64,000 nt of DNA from Ignavibacteriales bacterium (GCA_016214905.1 JACRMQ010000007.1:881695-945694); one strand, 5' to 3'. Shown: positions 1 to 9,507, counted from the first letter of the stretch. Translations and numbers: made by a program. Notes: generated from the sequence alone by a model not told the origin.

Positions 1-1785
1 GATGCGGTCCATGAAGCAGCATATTTAAAAATTGTAGTCCCACCCCAATATGCAAGCGATCCAACTCAACCATGGTTGGATGAAACATATTTATCTTATA
101 CCGATTCCAGACAGATAAATCGGATTGTTCAATTTGCGCACGATTCGAGTGCGGGCGGTATAATTATATGGAATATCGGAGAAGGGTATCTGCCAAGTCA
201 ATATCTTGAACGTGACCGGATGCTTCAAGCAGTAAAAAATGCCGTATTTAAGATAGCACCTCCACCGCCTAAATTTCAACCACGTATCAGAGGAGAAATA
301 TTTTTCGATAGAGAATCCAACGGTGTGAAGAACAGCTCTGATCCTTTAATGCCCGGATGGAAAGTTAGTTTGTCTGGTCCGGCAGGAGTGCAAACTGTTT
401 TAACCGATTCATCCGGGAAATACGAATTCGATTCTTTGCAAATGGGAGAATATACAATCACTCTTGAAGTAAAGAATTTGTGGAGCCCGACTTTTCCGCT
501 TCCTGCCGGTCAAATCACATATACCACTCAATTGCTTAATGATACATCTGTTTCGGTTTGTGATTTCGGTTTATATTCATCAAATGTAAGAAGTGTCCAG
601 TACGGTTCAGGTTGGAGTGCAGTATCACTACCGCTTAATGTTCCTGATCTACGAACAGGGAGTGTATTTCCTCTTGCATCAAGTACTGCTTTTTCGTATT
701 TGAGTTCGTATATCCCCGAAGATTTGTTACAGTTCGGAACCGGTTATCTGGTAAAATTTCGTTCAAAACACACACTCTGGACAGCAGGGTATAATATCGA
801 TGATATCGTGATTCCTGTGAACGAAGGTTGGAACATTATTGGTTCCATTTCAACCCCTATTCCGTTGAGTTCTGTAGGAACCTCTCCGGGTGGAATACTA
901 ACTTCTCCGATATATTCATTTGATAATGCTGGTTATGATTTTACCGATTCGATTATCCCGGGAAAAGGATACTGGATCAGAGCATCTCAACCGGGCGAAA
1001 TTCATTTATCTAAGTCCGCGAATCAATCTTTCAGTAAATTCAATGATATCAAATCATTCACCGATGTGATGCACTCGATCACGTTTGAATCGGCATCGTT
1101 AGAATCGAGAAAAGTATATTTTTCAAATAATGCTCTTGAAAATAATATCGAGGATAAAACATATTACGAACTTCCATCGATAGAAGGTATGGGAGATTTT
1201 TTCGATGTTCGTTTTTCTGTTGAAGGAAGTTTGAACGGAGGATTAGTCGGTTTTTTTAGTGATGGGGCTACCGCGGAAGAGAAATTACAGATCAGTCTCA
1301 CGGCAGTTCGGTATCCCCTTATTTTGAGATATAAAATCGAAAATGATACGAGATACAGATATGAAATTGAAACACAAGACAAAACGGTATACCCGGTGGA
1401 AGACTATACTGAAATTCAGATCAACAAACCGATAAAGCAACCTGCTCTGTCGTCTGAATTGATATGGTTGAAACGCAAACAAATTAGTTCAACCGATCAA
1501 CAGCCAAAAACTTTCTCGCTGAATCAGAATTATCCGAATCCGTTCAACAACGGAACAGTTATAAAATTCGATCTTCCAAACGATGGTAATGTAACATTGG
1601 ACGTCTATAATATATTAGGTGAAAAAGTTGCGGTTCTCGCGAGCGGTTATTTCGCCTCAGGGGATCATGCAAGAAAATTCGAGGGCGATAATCTTCCAAG
1701 TGGTTTATATCTGTACAAAATATCGTACCGAGATAAGTCTAATTCTTACTACACCGAAACGAAGCGGATGCTTCTGCTAAAATAA
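1..1785 (+). CDS. Secreted protein with Cna-B-like domain, GW module and T9SS sorting domain (5' partial)
   Basis: The reading frame is open to the left edge, so the N-terminus lies outside the window. The first ~85 visible residues end in a strand reading GIIIWNIGEGYL, which resembles the end of a glycosidase barrel such as GH18; this is weak inference. Next comes a Cna-B/SdrD-like beta domain (about 290-570), then a two-fold GW...GYW module (about 600-1015) also found in two other secreted proteins of this window. The last ~85 residues are a type IX sorting domain: a YPNPFN motif, a KVYNxLGE-type strand and a terminal KRMLLLK. The family is exported through the outer membrane and often surface-anchored. 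The enzymatic activity is not known because the front is missing. The end and the sorting domain are secure. Confidence 0.85.
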   Translation, partial: DAVHEAAYLKIVVPPQYASDPTQPWLDETYLSYTDSRQINRIVQFAHDSSAGGIIIWNIGEGYLPSQYLERDRMLQAVKNAVFKIAPPPPKFQPRIRGEIFFDRESNGVKNSSDPLMPGWKVSLSGPAGVQTVLTDSSGKYEFDSLQMGEYTITLEVKNLWSPTFPLPAGQITYTTQLLNDTSVSVCDFGLYSSNVRSVQYGSGWSAVSLPLNVPDLRTGSVFPLASSTAFSYLSSYIPEDLLQFGTGYLVKFRSKHTLWTAGYNIDDIVIPVNEGWNIIGSISTPIPLSSVGTSPGGILTSPIYSFDNAGYDFTDSIIPGKGYWIRASQPGEIHLSKSANQSFSKFNDIKSFTDVMHSITFESASLESRKVYFSNNALENNIEDKTYYELPSIEGMGDFFDVRFSVEGSLNGGLVGFFSDGATAEEKLQISLTAVRYPLILRYKIENDTRYRYEIETQDKTVYPVEDYTEIQINKPIKQPALSSELIWLKRKQISSTDQQPKTFSLNQNYPNPFNNGTVIKFDLPNDGNVTLDVYNILGEKVAVLASGYFASGDHARKFEGDNLPSGLYLYKISYRDKSNSYYTETKRMLLLK

Positions 1786-1831
1786 AAGATCGATTCATCT
1801 AACGATGATCGATTTTTACCATACCTTTAAT

Positions 1832-3181
1832 TTATTCCAACTGATAACTCGATAACTTGTTGTGTAAAGTTTTACGGCTGATGCCAAGAATTTTTGCCGC
1901 TTTAGCTTTATTGTTACCTGTGGAAACGAGAGTTTGAAGAAACAGTATCCGTTCCGCTTCATGCGCCGTGCAACCGATCGGTATACTGATGCTTGTCTGA
2001 AGTGTCGGCTGTAGAAGTAATCTTTGCGGTAAATAATGAGTGTTAATAATCTGGTGGTTGCAAATTACAATTGCTCGCTCTACTATATTCCTGAGCTCGC
2101 GTATATTACCGGGCCAATGGTAAAGCATCATCAGTTCAATAGCGTCTTCAGAAAAACGTTGAGTCGGTTTATCGTATTTAGCTGCAAATATTTTTAAAAA
2201 ATAATCGACGAGCAAAGGAACATCTTCTTTTCGTTCTCTAAGAGGAGGGATGTATATTTCAATGACACTTAAACGGTAATATAAATCTTCACGAAGTTCT
2301 TTTGATTTTATAGCTTCGCTGATATTTTTATTTGTTGCGGCAACCATTCTAACATCAACATTAATTTCTTCTTTACCGCCCAGCCGTCTGAATTTTTGAG
2401 TTTCTATTACACGTAACAGCTTCGCCTGTGTTTCAAGACTCATCTCGGCGATTTCATCTAAAAGGAGTGTACCTCCGTTCGCCATTTCAAAACAACCTGC
2501 TTTTTTTTGTAAAGCACCTGTGAAAGCGCCTTTCTCGTGTCCGAATAACTCGTTCTCAATAACATCTTTTGGAAGCGTCGCGCAATTAAGAGCATGAAAT
2601 TGTTTCTCAGCTCGCTTGCTGTGCCGGTGAATAAGGTTGGCAACAACCTCTTTACCGGTGCCGCTTTCTCCGCTGATGAGCACTGTCGTTTCAGATTTTG
2701 CCACAAGCCGGATTGCCGATCGAATTTCTGAAATTGCAGCGCTTTTTCCGATCAAATTAATATTATTATCCGACAGGATTATTTGCTGTTCCTCTGAACC
2801 ATCAGCGAAAAGAAAAGATTCTTTAGATGATGTCAGTTTTACCACCGATTCAATTAACCTGGGATCGGTTAAATCTCCGATTATATAATCTGTTGCTCCT
2901 GCTTTCATCAATCGGACGGCATCTGATATTGAGCCGTTTATTGTACTTACTAATATTTTAATATTTAATTTTTGTTTTAAGATGAAATCAGAAATCGATA
3001 ACGCCGCCTCAAAGTTTTGATTGTATCGAATAATACAGGATGAGTAACTGCAAGAATTTAGTTGAGATAAAGCTTCGTTATAGGATGAAGTGGAATGAAC
3101 AAGTATATCTGTGCTGTTCAATTTAGCCTGCAGTTCGGCGCAAGATTCATTTTCAAGCGTTATCAATAAAATCGGTTCCAT
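1832..3181 (-). CDS. Sigma-54-dependent transcriptional activator, NtrC family, with degenerate receiver domain
   Basis: The 449-residue protein has the NtrC order: receiver-like domain (1-~125), AAA+ domain (~145-370) and a Fis-type helix-turn-helix (~405-449). The AAA+ part is intact: Walker A GESGTGKE, the sigma-54 contact loop GAFTGA, Walker B LLLDEIAEM and the arginine-rich REDLYYRL and PPLRERKEDV motifs. It should open sigma-54 promoters by ATP hydrolysis. The receiver is odd. The phospho-acceptor position reads CIIRYN with no aspartate, and the conserved lysine near its end is absent (YIIGDL). Phosphorylation is therefore unlikely, and control may be by partner binding or expression. 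It lies 216 bases downstream of the PilB-like gene on the same strand, so it may share its transcript. Target genes are not visible here. Confidence 0.9.
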   Translation of the reverse strand: MEPILLITLENESCAELQAKLNSTDILVHSTSSYNEALSQLNSCSYSSCIIRYNQNFEAALSISDFILKQKLNIKILVSTINGSISDAVRLMKAGATDYIIGDLTDPRLIESVVKLTSSKESFLFADGSEEQQIILSDNNINLIGKSAAISEIRSAIRLVAKSETTVLISGESGTGKEVVANLIHRHSKRAEKQFHALNCATLPKDVIENELFGHEKGAFTGALQKKAGCFEMANGGTLLLDEIAEMSLETQAKLLRVIETQKFRRLGGKEEINVDVRMVAATNKNISEAIKSKELREDLYYRLSVIEIYIPPLRERKEDVPLLVDYFLKIFAAKYDKPTQRFSEDAIELMMLYHWPGNIRELRNIVERAIVICNHQIINTHYLPQRLLLQPTLQTSISIPIGCTAHEAERILFLQTLVSTGNNKAKAAKILGISRKTLHNKLSSYQLE

Positions 3182-3397
3182 AGTCGTATAAATCTCCAGT
3201 CAAGAATCATTTAGTCGATCAAATAAGCAATAACTCTGTACAATGTAAATAAGTTCGTGTTTAAAATGAAATGGCAAGTTTTTGAAGAATTACTCTTCAA
3301 CCCTTTATAAAAACATCCATGCATCAATCTATTTCCCGACCGTTAATATTACCCGCTGAATATTCAAGACGCAGTACGAAAATCGAGATAATTTTAT

Positions 3398-4654
3398 TTA
3401 GCCGAGAGCGCGGTAAAATTCAGAAATTGTTGTAATCCCGGCTTTAACTTTATGAATACCGTCTTGAAAAACACTTTCAAAACCGGACGTGCGTGCAGAT
3501 TCTTTGATTTTTAAAATTGAAGCATGTTGATAGATCAAATCGCGCATTTGGTCGTTAAGTACGAGGACTTCTTGAATGGCTGATCGTCCATAGTATCCGG
3601 AGTTATCGCATTTTTCGCATCCTTTACCATGATAGAATTTAGCTCCGGCTGCATGCATGTTGACAAATGATAAATCGTTCGCGCTGGTCGGTTGATATTC
3701 TTCTTTACATGCTGGGCAAATTTTACGAATAAGTTGTTGATACACCGCGCCTATTAAAGTGGATGCGAGCCAATATGGCGGTACGCCGATACTTATTAAC
3801 CGGAAGATTGCACCGATTGCACTATCGGATAATATCGTACTTAATACGAGATTACCGGTAAGTGCCGCTTCTGCAGCTACGATGCCTGTTTCTGCCTCAC
3901 GAATTTCGCCGAGCATAATGATATTGGGATTCTGCCGCAGAATGGCGCGAAGAGCATCGACGTATGTGAAAGTCTTATCGGATGAAGTGCTTACCTGAGA
4001 AGCGAAGTCTAGTTTATACTCTACCGGATTTTCGACCGTAAAAATATTTTTTTCAACACTTTGGATATCGTTTACCGCTGCATATGTTGTCGTTGTTTTC
4101 CCTGAACCGGTAGGTCCGGTAACGATGAACAAACCGTTAGGGCGACGAAGCAAATTGCGGACCTTGATAAGATTTTCGTCTCTGAATCCGAGTTCATCCA
4201 AGCTTGTAACGCGGGCATTCTTTGCGAGGATCCTTAGAGCGATTCGCTCCCCAAACATAACCGGTATCGTACTTATTCGAATATCGAATTGGTTGAGACC
4301 AACATTGAGTGAGAATCGGCCGTCTTGAGGTTTTTTCTTTTCAAACGCGTTTAACGCGCCTTTTGTTTTCAGAACATTTGCCAGATTATCGGAAATCTCA
4401 CGTGGTAAAGAGACTAATCTTTTTAGAACACCTTCAAAACCGTAACGGATTCTAAGTTCTGTATCAGTTGGTTCAAAATGAATATCGGTTGCTTCACTTT
4501 TTACCGCGCGAAGAAGAATTTCATCAACCATAACTTCGGCTGTCGGGACCTTCCCGGTTCGGAAAAGATCTCGAATTTTATCTTTAGCAAAGGAACTTAT
4601 ATCGAATTGTTCTAAGTTTACTTTGCTCGGTATGTTTTTGAAATCATCAATCAT
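3398..4654 (-). CDS. PilB/GspE-type secretion ATPase with altered catalytic motifs
   Basis: The protein matches the GspE/PulE/PilB family, hexameric ATPases that drive type IV pilus or type II secretion assembly. At 418 residues it lacks the N-terminal MshEN/N1 region and starts close to the ATDIHFEP motif. Walker A is intact (GPTGSGKTTTT) and the zinc tetracysteine is present (CPACK and CEKCDNSGYYGR). Several usually conserved catalytic residues differ: the Asp box reads ENPVEY instead of EDPVEY, the LRQDPD stretch reads LRQNPN, GEIRD is GEIRE, and the His box LHTNDA is ILSDSA. Activity may be reduced or regulatory. No other pilus or secretion genes are nearby. It follows the CheY-like gene by 10 bases and is surely cotranscribed with it. 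Confidence 0.87.
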   Translation of the reverse strand: MIDDFKNIPSKVNLEQFDISSFAKDKIRDLFRTGKVPTAEVMVDEILLRAVKSEATDIHFEPTDTELRIRYGFEGVLKRLVSLPREISDNLANVLKTKGALNAFEKKKPQDGRFSLNVGLNQFDIRISTIPVMFGERIALRILAKNARVTSLDELGFRDENLIKVRNLLRRPNGLFIVTGPTGSGKTTTTYAAVNDIQSVEKNIFTVENPVEYKLDFASQVSTSSDKTFTYVDALRAILRQNPNIIMLGEIREAETGIVAAEAALTGNLVLSTILSDSAIGAIFRLISIGVPPYWLASTLIGAVYQQLIRKICPACKEEYQPTSANDLSFVNMHAAGAKFYHGKGCEKCDNSGYYGRSAIQEVLVLNDQMRDLIYQHASILKIKESARTSGFESVFQDGIHKVKAGITTISEFYRALG

Positions 4655-4664
4655 GTTAGCCCGA

Positions 4665-5036
4665 TCAATTTTCTTGGAGAACTCGTTCTACTGTAGATAA
4701 TATATCTTCAATTTTGTATGGCTTGCCGATAAAATCTTTCGCTCCGAATTCTTTCGCTTCCATGGCATGTTTTAAGTCGGCATACCCGGTGAGCATGATA
4801 GCTTTAATATTGGGTGCGTGTTCCTGTAAATATTTTAAAACCTGTATCCCGTTGACGTTCGGCATTTGAATATCAAGGAGAACGAGATGGTAACCTCCGA
4901 ACTTAAGCGCATTAATGGCTTCTTCACCATCACAAGCTTCAGACACTTCATAACCGGCTCCGGCAAGCACATGGTTTAATAACATTCGTAAATCGGGTTC
5001 ATCATCTACAATTAGAAGTCGTTTTTTCTCTATCAC
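4665..5036 (-). CDS. CheY-like single-domain response regulator
   Basis: This 123-residue protein is a lone receiver domain. The acidic pair is D11-D12, the phospho-acceptor is D55 in LLDIQMP, the switch threonine lies in MLTGYAD, and the conserved lysine in GKPY near the end. It has no output domain, so it probably acts by protein contact. It uses a GTG start preceded by GGAG. It is the first gene of a minus-strand unit with the PilB-like ATPase (10-base gap) and, further down, the sigma-54 activator. That order suggests the phosphorylated regulator may act on the ATPase or on the activator whose own receiver has decayed; this is inference. Its kinase is not adjacent. Confidence 0.93.
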   Translation of the reverse strand: MIEKKRLLIVDDEPDLRMLLNHVLAGAGYEVSEACDGEEAINALKFGGYHLVLLDIQMPNVNGIQVLKYLQEHAPNIKAIMLTGYADLKHAMEAKEFGAKDFIGKPYKIEDILSTVERVLQEN

Positions 5037-5350
5037 TGTTTATAAGCTCCTATTTATTAACGCATTTTTAAGTAATGGCAAGGTAAAGAAAACGATTGTT
5101 AAAATCAAGAAGTGATGTGTTATGGATCGAAATTGTTTTGAATATTTAATAATAATGGGGATTTCATTTTATCGAATTTATTGCCTTGGTAAGAATTCGT
5201 TCAGAAATACTAAAATTCGTATTTGAGGGGAATTTAAATAACCGTCTTACTTTTACAGTATAGAATCTTTTTTAGTTTTATAGTTTGGGAAATGGTGGAT
5301 CGATCGCTGTTAAAGACGCTTATAAACCATTTCTCTCGGACTGACTGATT
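5037..5350. other. Intergenic region without a gene
   Basis: This AT-rich stretch lies between the CheY-like gene (read leftwards) and the 3' end of tRNA-Arg (also read leftwards). It must hold the promoter of the regulator unit. I found no convincing sigma-54 or TTGACA/TATAAT pair, no open frame of note, and no strong hairpin. Confidence 0.5.
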
Positions 5351-5427
5351 TGGTGCGCCAGAAGGGAGTCGAACCCCTAACCCTCAGCTCCGTAGGCTGA
5401 TGCTCTATCCAGTTGAGCTACTGGCGC
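5351..5427 (-). tRNA. tRNA-Arg (anticodon ACG), CCA encoded
   Basis: The minus strand folds into a full cloverleaf of 77 bases. The acceptor GCGCCAG pairs with CTGGCGC, the D stem is GCTC/GAGC, the anticodon stem TCAGC/GCTGA encloses loop CTACGGA, and the T arm AGGGG/CCCTT encloses TTCGACT. Discriminator A and a genomic CCA end follow. The anticodon ACG reads CGN arginine codons; A34 of this tRNA is normally deaminated to inosine by TadA. No integrase or attachment repeat is visible at its 3' end. Confidence 0.97.
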
Positions 5428-5679
5428 GTTGTTTTGAAGAAAGTTAATCAGATTTTATATGAATATTCTGCAAAGACCTAATAATAGTAAGGAAAAGTTC
5501 TGACTTTTCAAAAAAAGTGATATTTCCTTGCGATCTGTTTTCAATTTTGGGTTCGATGGTCGATATTAGACGTGATTATTGTACGATTTTCGGCTCATTG
5601 TGAGGTTTCGCACACTATAGATTGATTCTTTATGGTAGATTTAATACGTTCTTATGTGTAATTTTGTCTATTTAGTAAT

Positions 5680-7278
5680 ATGAATGAGGGTAAAGACATG
5701 CATGACGCGCAACAGGTGTTGATGCATTTAAATTTCGGCAGGGTGGATGGTGAAACGGACAACCGTTTTGAGCAATGCTTTATTGGGACTGAAATGCTTC
5801 GGCAGGTACTCCTTCCGCAACATTCGTTAGTCGTTGGCAATAAAGGATCGGGTAAAAGCGCGATGTGCAGGTTACTTGTTGATGATTTACAAAAAGTGAA
5901 ACCCTTGCTCCCTAAACAATATGCCGAGATATTTTGTATCCCGGCTTACGGTATTCAAAGCGAAGAAAACCTTCCCAATGTTGAATTGAGGGAATTGACC
6001 CCCGAAACAATAGACGAATTCAGATATTTTTGGTTGTTGTACCTCGGATTGAAGGTGTCATCTTATTTGTTGAATAATGAAAAGATGAAAGTTCTAATCG
6101 AAAATCATCCCAAAGCAGAAGTTAAGAAAGCACATGCGACCCTAAAGCATTTATTAGTGGATGTCGGTTTGATCGAACAAAAAAGTGTCACATCAAAAAT
6201 ATCGCATGCAATTCATAAGTACAAACAATCGCGTGACAAAAAGAACGCATTTGCTCGTCAAGAAAAATATGTTGGTGAGGGTTTCAAACAAAAAACCGGT
6301 GTAAGTATTATTGCAATGTTGGAAGCAATCGATTTGATGCTTCGCGAAACCAATTGTACGGCATGGATAATGCTCGATAAGCTCGATCTGCTTTATGTAG
6401 ATGACATCAAGAAACTAAGAGCTTCTATTACTGGATTGGTTCAACTGCTCGTTCAATACGGAAATCAATTTAAAAATATTCAATTCAAGATATTTCTCCG
6501 TAACGATATTTACAGACAATTGCACATCGTAAATAAATCACATTTGGTTACTTATACAACCGAAATGAAATGGCGGGGACCATTGTTATTAAAACTATTG
6601 GTTTCCAGAGCCGTTGTTGATCCGCATGTCAGAGAGTATTGCGAAGGGATGTTGGGTGAGTCGGTAGATGTTACGAACGTCATTGTCGGTTCAGATGAAT
6701 ACGTTCTCAAATTGTTTAATGTTATCTTTGAATCGAATGTAGGAGCAAAACAAACCGCCCGCGCAGAAGCGGAACCCACACATCAATGGGTAATGAAACG
6801 ACTTATAGATGGTATGGGAAACAGCTTTCCGCGTGAATTAATTCATCTGGGAAACAGAGCGGTTGAGCGTCAACGGGAATTGAACCGGATTGCGGGGCGG
6901 CATACCTCTACACGTTTAATTGGTGCCACTGCCCTTAAAGATGCATTCAGCATGATTTCTCAGTACCGTTGCGATACTTATCTCTACTCGGAATTTCCGC
7001 ATTTAAGCAAACACTTTGATGTCTTCCGTGGGAGCGAAAGCGCTGTGTTTCATCGCGAGGAATTGTATATGTTATTTGAACCGCTATCTCCTCACAGCGA
7101 TGAAGCTCTACGTCAGGTTTACGACGTCGGTTTACTGCAACCGTTAGGCACGAATGTGGACTCTTGCAGAAAATTTAAGATACCACCTCTGTACAGAACA
7201 GGACTTGGAATAACGGAACGCCGACGGCGGTTGTCCCTACCTAAGATTAAAAAAATCATCGAAACTGCCACGGCTTAG
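5680..7278 (+). CDS. P-loop ATPase, Sll1717-like family
   Basis: The 532-residue protein begins with an FGRVDGETD stretch typical of the Sll1717-type P-loop ATPases, followed by Walker A GNKGSGKS at residues 53-60. A hydrophobic strand ending in IMLDKLD (about residue 230) is the likely Walker B. The C-terminal half is helical, without a recognisable effector domain. The family is widespread and scattered among genomes, often as single genes; its role is unknown and a defence or DNA-linked role is only inference. It stands alone, with 252 bases to the tRNA on the left and a terminator on the right. ATG at 5680 is used; ATG at 5698 (MHDAQ) is an alternative start closer to the conserved part. 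Confidence 0.75.
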   Translation: MNEGKDMHDAQQVLMHLNFGRVDGETDNRFEQCFIGTEMLRQVLLPQHSLVVGNKGSGKSAMCRLLVDDLQKVKPLLPKQYAEIFCIPAYGIQSEENLPNVELRELTPETIDEFRYFWLLYLGLKVSSYLLNNEKMKVLIENHPKAEVKKAHATLKHLLVDVGLIEQKSVTSKISHAIHKYKQSRDKKNAFARQEKYVGEGFKQKTGVSIIAMLEAIDLMLRETNCTAWIMLDKLDLLYVDDIKKLRASITGLVQLLVQYGNQFKNIQFKIFLRNDIYRQLHIVNKSHLVTYTTEMKWRGPLLLKLLVSRAVVDPHVREYCEGMLGESVDVTNVIVGSDEYVLKLFNVIFESNVGAKQTARAEAEPTHQWVMKRLIDGMGNSFPRELIHLGNRAVERQRELNRIAGRHTSTRLIGATALKDAFSMISQYRCDTYLYSEFPHLSKHFDVFRGSESAVFHREELYMLFEPLSPHSDEALRQVYDVGLLQPLGTNVDSCRKFKIPPLYRTGLGITERRRRLSLPKIKKIIETATA

Positions 7279-7719
7279 TTGCTTCATTAATTAGCGCACT
7301 TTCTCTTGTCTATCATGGAAGGGTGATATTGTTTATCTCTTGACTTTCAAATATTGGGTTGGTAATTTTAATTTAGAGTTATAAGAATATCGGTGAATAT
7401 TTATTTTACTTTTTTCATCCTTCAAACACGTATTAATTTTTTCATTTAATGAGGTTTTAAATGAAATATAAAACCCCGGCCAATCCGACCGGGGTTTTCT
7501 CTAATCCACCAATTAACTAATCCTGTCTCAATGTAGGTTTTAGTCCGGCATTCCGCAACAGCCGTGTGATATATTTCACAAGCGACCATTTATGTATAAA
7601 TATCAATCCATTCTCGATTTCCCTCTCTTTGCTTATCTTTTGGAAAAGTTTTCAAAAATGGTTATTATTTAATGAGTTTGAACATATCTTAATCAGAATC
7701 TTTTAAAAATCATTAAAAT
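7279..7719. other. Intergenic region before grpE with terminator
   Basis: This 441-base region separates the Sll1717-like ATPase from the chaperone operon. It contains one strong hairpin (listed separately) and an AT-rich segment that must carry the grpE-dnaJ promoter. I looked for a CIRCE operator (TTAGCACTC/GAGTGCTAA) and did not find one. A near-palindrome, TTTTGGAAAAGTTTTCAAAA, sits at about 7636-7655; its meaning is unclear. Confidence 0.5.
7470..7500 (+). terminator. Rho-independent terminator
   Basis: A perfect 10-base-pair stem, AAAACCCCGG with CCGGGGTTTT, closes a 9-base loop and runs into TTTTCTCT. It lies 191 bases after the ATPase stop codon and most likely ends that transcript. 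Confidence 0.8.
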
Positions 7720-8319
7720 ATGGATGAGGAAAACATAAATAATTCGAACCAACAAAAAACAGAAGAACAACCGGTAAATTTCCAGAATCAACTGCCCGAA
7801 CTAACCGAGACCGATATGCTCAGTTCGAAAATAGTTGAGTTGGAGAACAATGTGAATCAATACAAAGAGCAGGTGTTAAGGAAAGCAGCCGAGTTTGAGA
7901 ATTACAAAAAACGGATTGAGAATGAAACGGGGAATATAATTCGATACGCGAATGAAGAATTAATTGAAAAATTTTTACCGGTGATCGACGATTTTGACAG
8001 ATCGTTAGTCGCATTGAAGAATACAAATTCGGATAGTCTTATCAAAGGTATTGAGTTGATATATAACAAGTTCATAAGAATACTCGAACTTCAAGGAGTC
8101 AAGCCGATGAATGTGGTGGGACAACCTTTCGATCCGGAATTCCACAACGCGCTTCTCCAAATGCCCTCTTCAGATTTTCCACAAAATACAATTTTACAAG
8201 AAGTTGAAAAAGGATATTTATTACACGATAAGGTATTGAGACATGCAAAAGTGGTAGTTTCTTCCGGTACGAATAACCCCGAAGGATCACCTAATAACAA
8301 TTTATCTGAAATGGACTAA
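7720..8319 (+). CDS. grpE: Nucleotide exchange factor GrpE
   Basis: GrpE releases ADP from DnaK and so drives the Hsp70 cycle in the cytosol. The 199-residue length fits the family. A charged, flexible N-terminus (about 1-30) leads into the long dimerising helix (LENNVNQYKEQVLRKAAEFENYKK is only its middle part; the key signature is AEFENYKKR). The C-terminal beta domain carries the family signature FDPEFHNALLQ followed by a VEKGYLLHDKVLRHAKV stretch. It is followed after 9 bases by dnaJ, the usual partner. dnaK and hrcA are not in the window. No clear Shine-Dalgarno precedes the ATG at 7720. Confidence 0.96.
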   Translation: MDEENINNSNQQKTEEQPVNFQNQLPELTETDMLSSKIVELENNVNQYKEQVLRKAAEFENYKKRIENETGNIIRYANEELIEKFLPVIDDFDRSLVALKNTNSDSLIKGIELIYNKFIRILELQGVKPMNVVGQPFDPEFHNALLQMPSSDFPQNTILQEVEKGYLLHDKVLRHAKVVVSSGTNNPEGSPNNNLSEMD

Positions 8320-8328
8320 AGAATATAA

Positions 8329-9504
8329 ATGGCAAAACGAGATTATTACGATATACTTGAACTTTCACGATCGGCATCGCAGGATGAAATTAAGAAAGCA
8401 TACAGAAAGGCGGCTATGAAGTGGCATCCTGATAGGAATCCGGGAAATAAAGAAGCTGAAGAAAAATTTAAAGAATCGGCAGAGGCATACGAAGTACTGA
8501 GTGATGAAAATAAGCGGAGACGATACGATCAATTCGGGCATGAAGGAATGCGTGCCGGCTCTGATTTCCATACGTATACAAATTTCAATGATGTCTTTCA
8601 ACATTTCAGCGATATATTTGGCGGAGGTATTGGTGGCAGTATTTTTGAAGATGTATTCACCGGTGGTAGATCATCATCACGTGGAAGAACACAGGTTGGT
8701 GTACCCGGCTCCGATTTAAAAATTCGATTGAAACTTTCGATGGAAGAGATCGCTACGGGTGTTGAAAAAAAGTTGAAAGTTAAACGATGGAAGAACTGCG
8801 ATATCTGCTCAGGAAGCGGAGCTAAATCCGGGTCATCCAAGACGAATTGTCCTGTTTGTAATGGCAACGGTGAAGTGCGGCAAGTTTCCCGCTCGGTGTT
8901 CGGTCAATTTATCAGCGTAACCACATGCAGCAATTGTGGTGGCGAAGGACGAATCATTAAAGATCGCTGTACGAATTGCCATGGAGAGGGAAGAGTGCAG
9001 GGTGAAACGACGATCAAGGTAAATGTTCCGGCGGGTGTGTCTGACGGGAATTATATTCCACTGCAAGGGCAAGGTAATGCGGGCCAGCGCGGCGGCGAAC
9101 CTGGTGATCTGATCGTCGTCATCGAAGAAGAATTACATCCGATTTTTACACGCAACGGTGACGATATCCTTCTTGATTTGCTTGTGAGTTTTCCACAAGT
9201 GGTATTGGGTGCAGAGATTGAAATCCCGACAATCAGCGGTAAGGCAAAATTAAAAATTGAACCCGGTACTCAATCCGGGAAAATACTCCGATTGCGCGGG
9301 AAAGGAATTCCTAATCTGCGTGGCGATTATCGGGGCGATCAATTAGTCAGAGTTAATGTCCATGTTCCTGCTCATTTATCGAAGGAAGATAAGGAGTTGG
9401 TGAAGCAACTGTCAAAAAGCGATAGCATGCAGCCGCATGAAGGAGATAAATCGGCAAATTCAGACAAATCATTTTTTGAAAAAATGAAAGATATTTTATC
9501 CTGA
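8329..9504 (+). CDS. dnaJ: Chaperone DnaJ (Hsp40)
   Basis: DnaJ delivers unfolded clients to DnaK and stimulates its ATPase. The J domain (1-~70) has the essential HPD in [10 protein letters not shown] Gly/Phe-rich linker follows (DIFGGGIGG). The zinc-binding core has all four CxxCxGxG repeats: [24 protein letters not shown] and CTNCHGEG. The C-terminal substrate-binding domain ends in an acidic tail; 391 residues is a normal length. It is the second gene of the grpE unit and is followed after only 3 bases by the ComEA-like gene, so read-through is expected. Confidence 0.97.
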   Translation: MAKRDYYDILELSRSASQDEIKKAYRKAAMKWHPDRNPGNKEAEEKFKESAEAYEVLSDENKRRRYDQFGHEGMRAGSDFHTYTNFNDVFQHFSDIFGGGIGGSIFEDVFTGGRSSSRGRTQVGVPGSDLKIRLKLSMEEIATGVEKKLKVKRWKNCDICSGSGAKSGSSKTNCPVCNGNGEVRQVSRSVFGQFISVTTCSNCGGEGRIIKDRCTNCHGEGRVQGETTIKVNVPAGVSDGNYIPLQGQGNAGQRGGEPGDLIVVIEEELHPIFTRNGDDILLDLLVSFPQVVLGAEIEIPTISGKAKLKIEPGTQSGKILRLRGKGIPNLRGDYRGDQLVRVNVHVPAHLSKEDKELVKQLSKSDSMQPHEGDKSANSDKSFFEKMKDILS

Positions 9505-9507
9505 TCG

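Noticed and set aside
5351-7278. Genomic island integrated at tRNA-Arg
   Set aside because: No integrase or repeated tRNA end is present, and the accessory gene lies on the 5' side of the tRNA.
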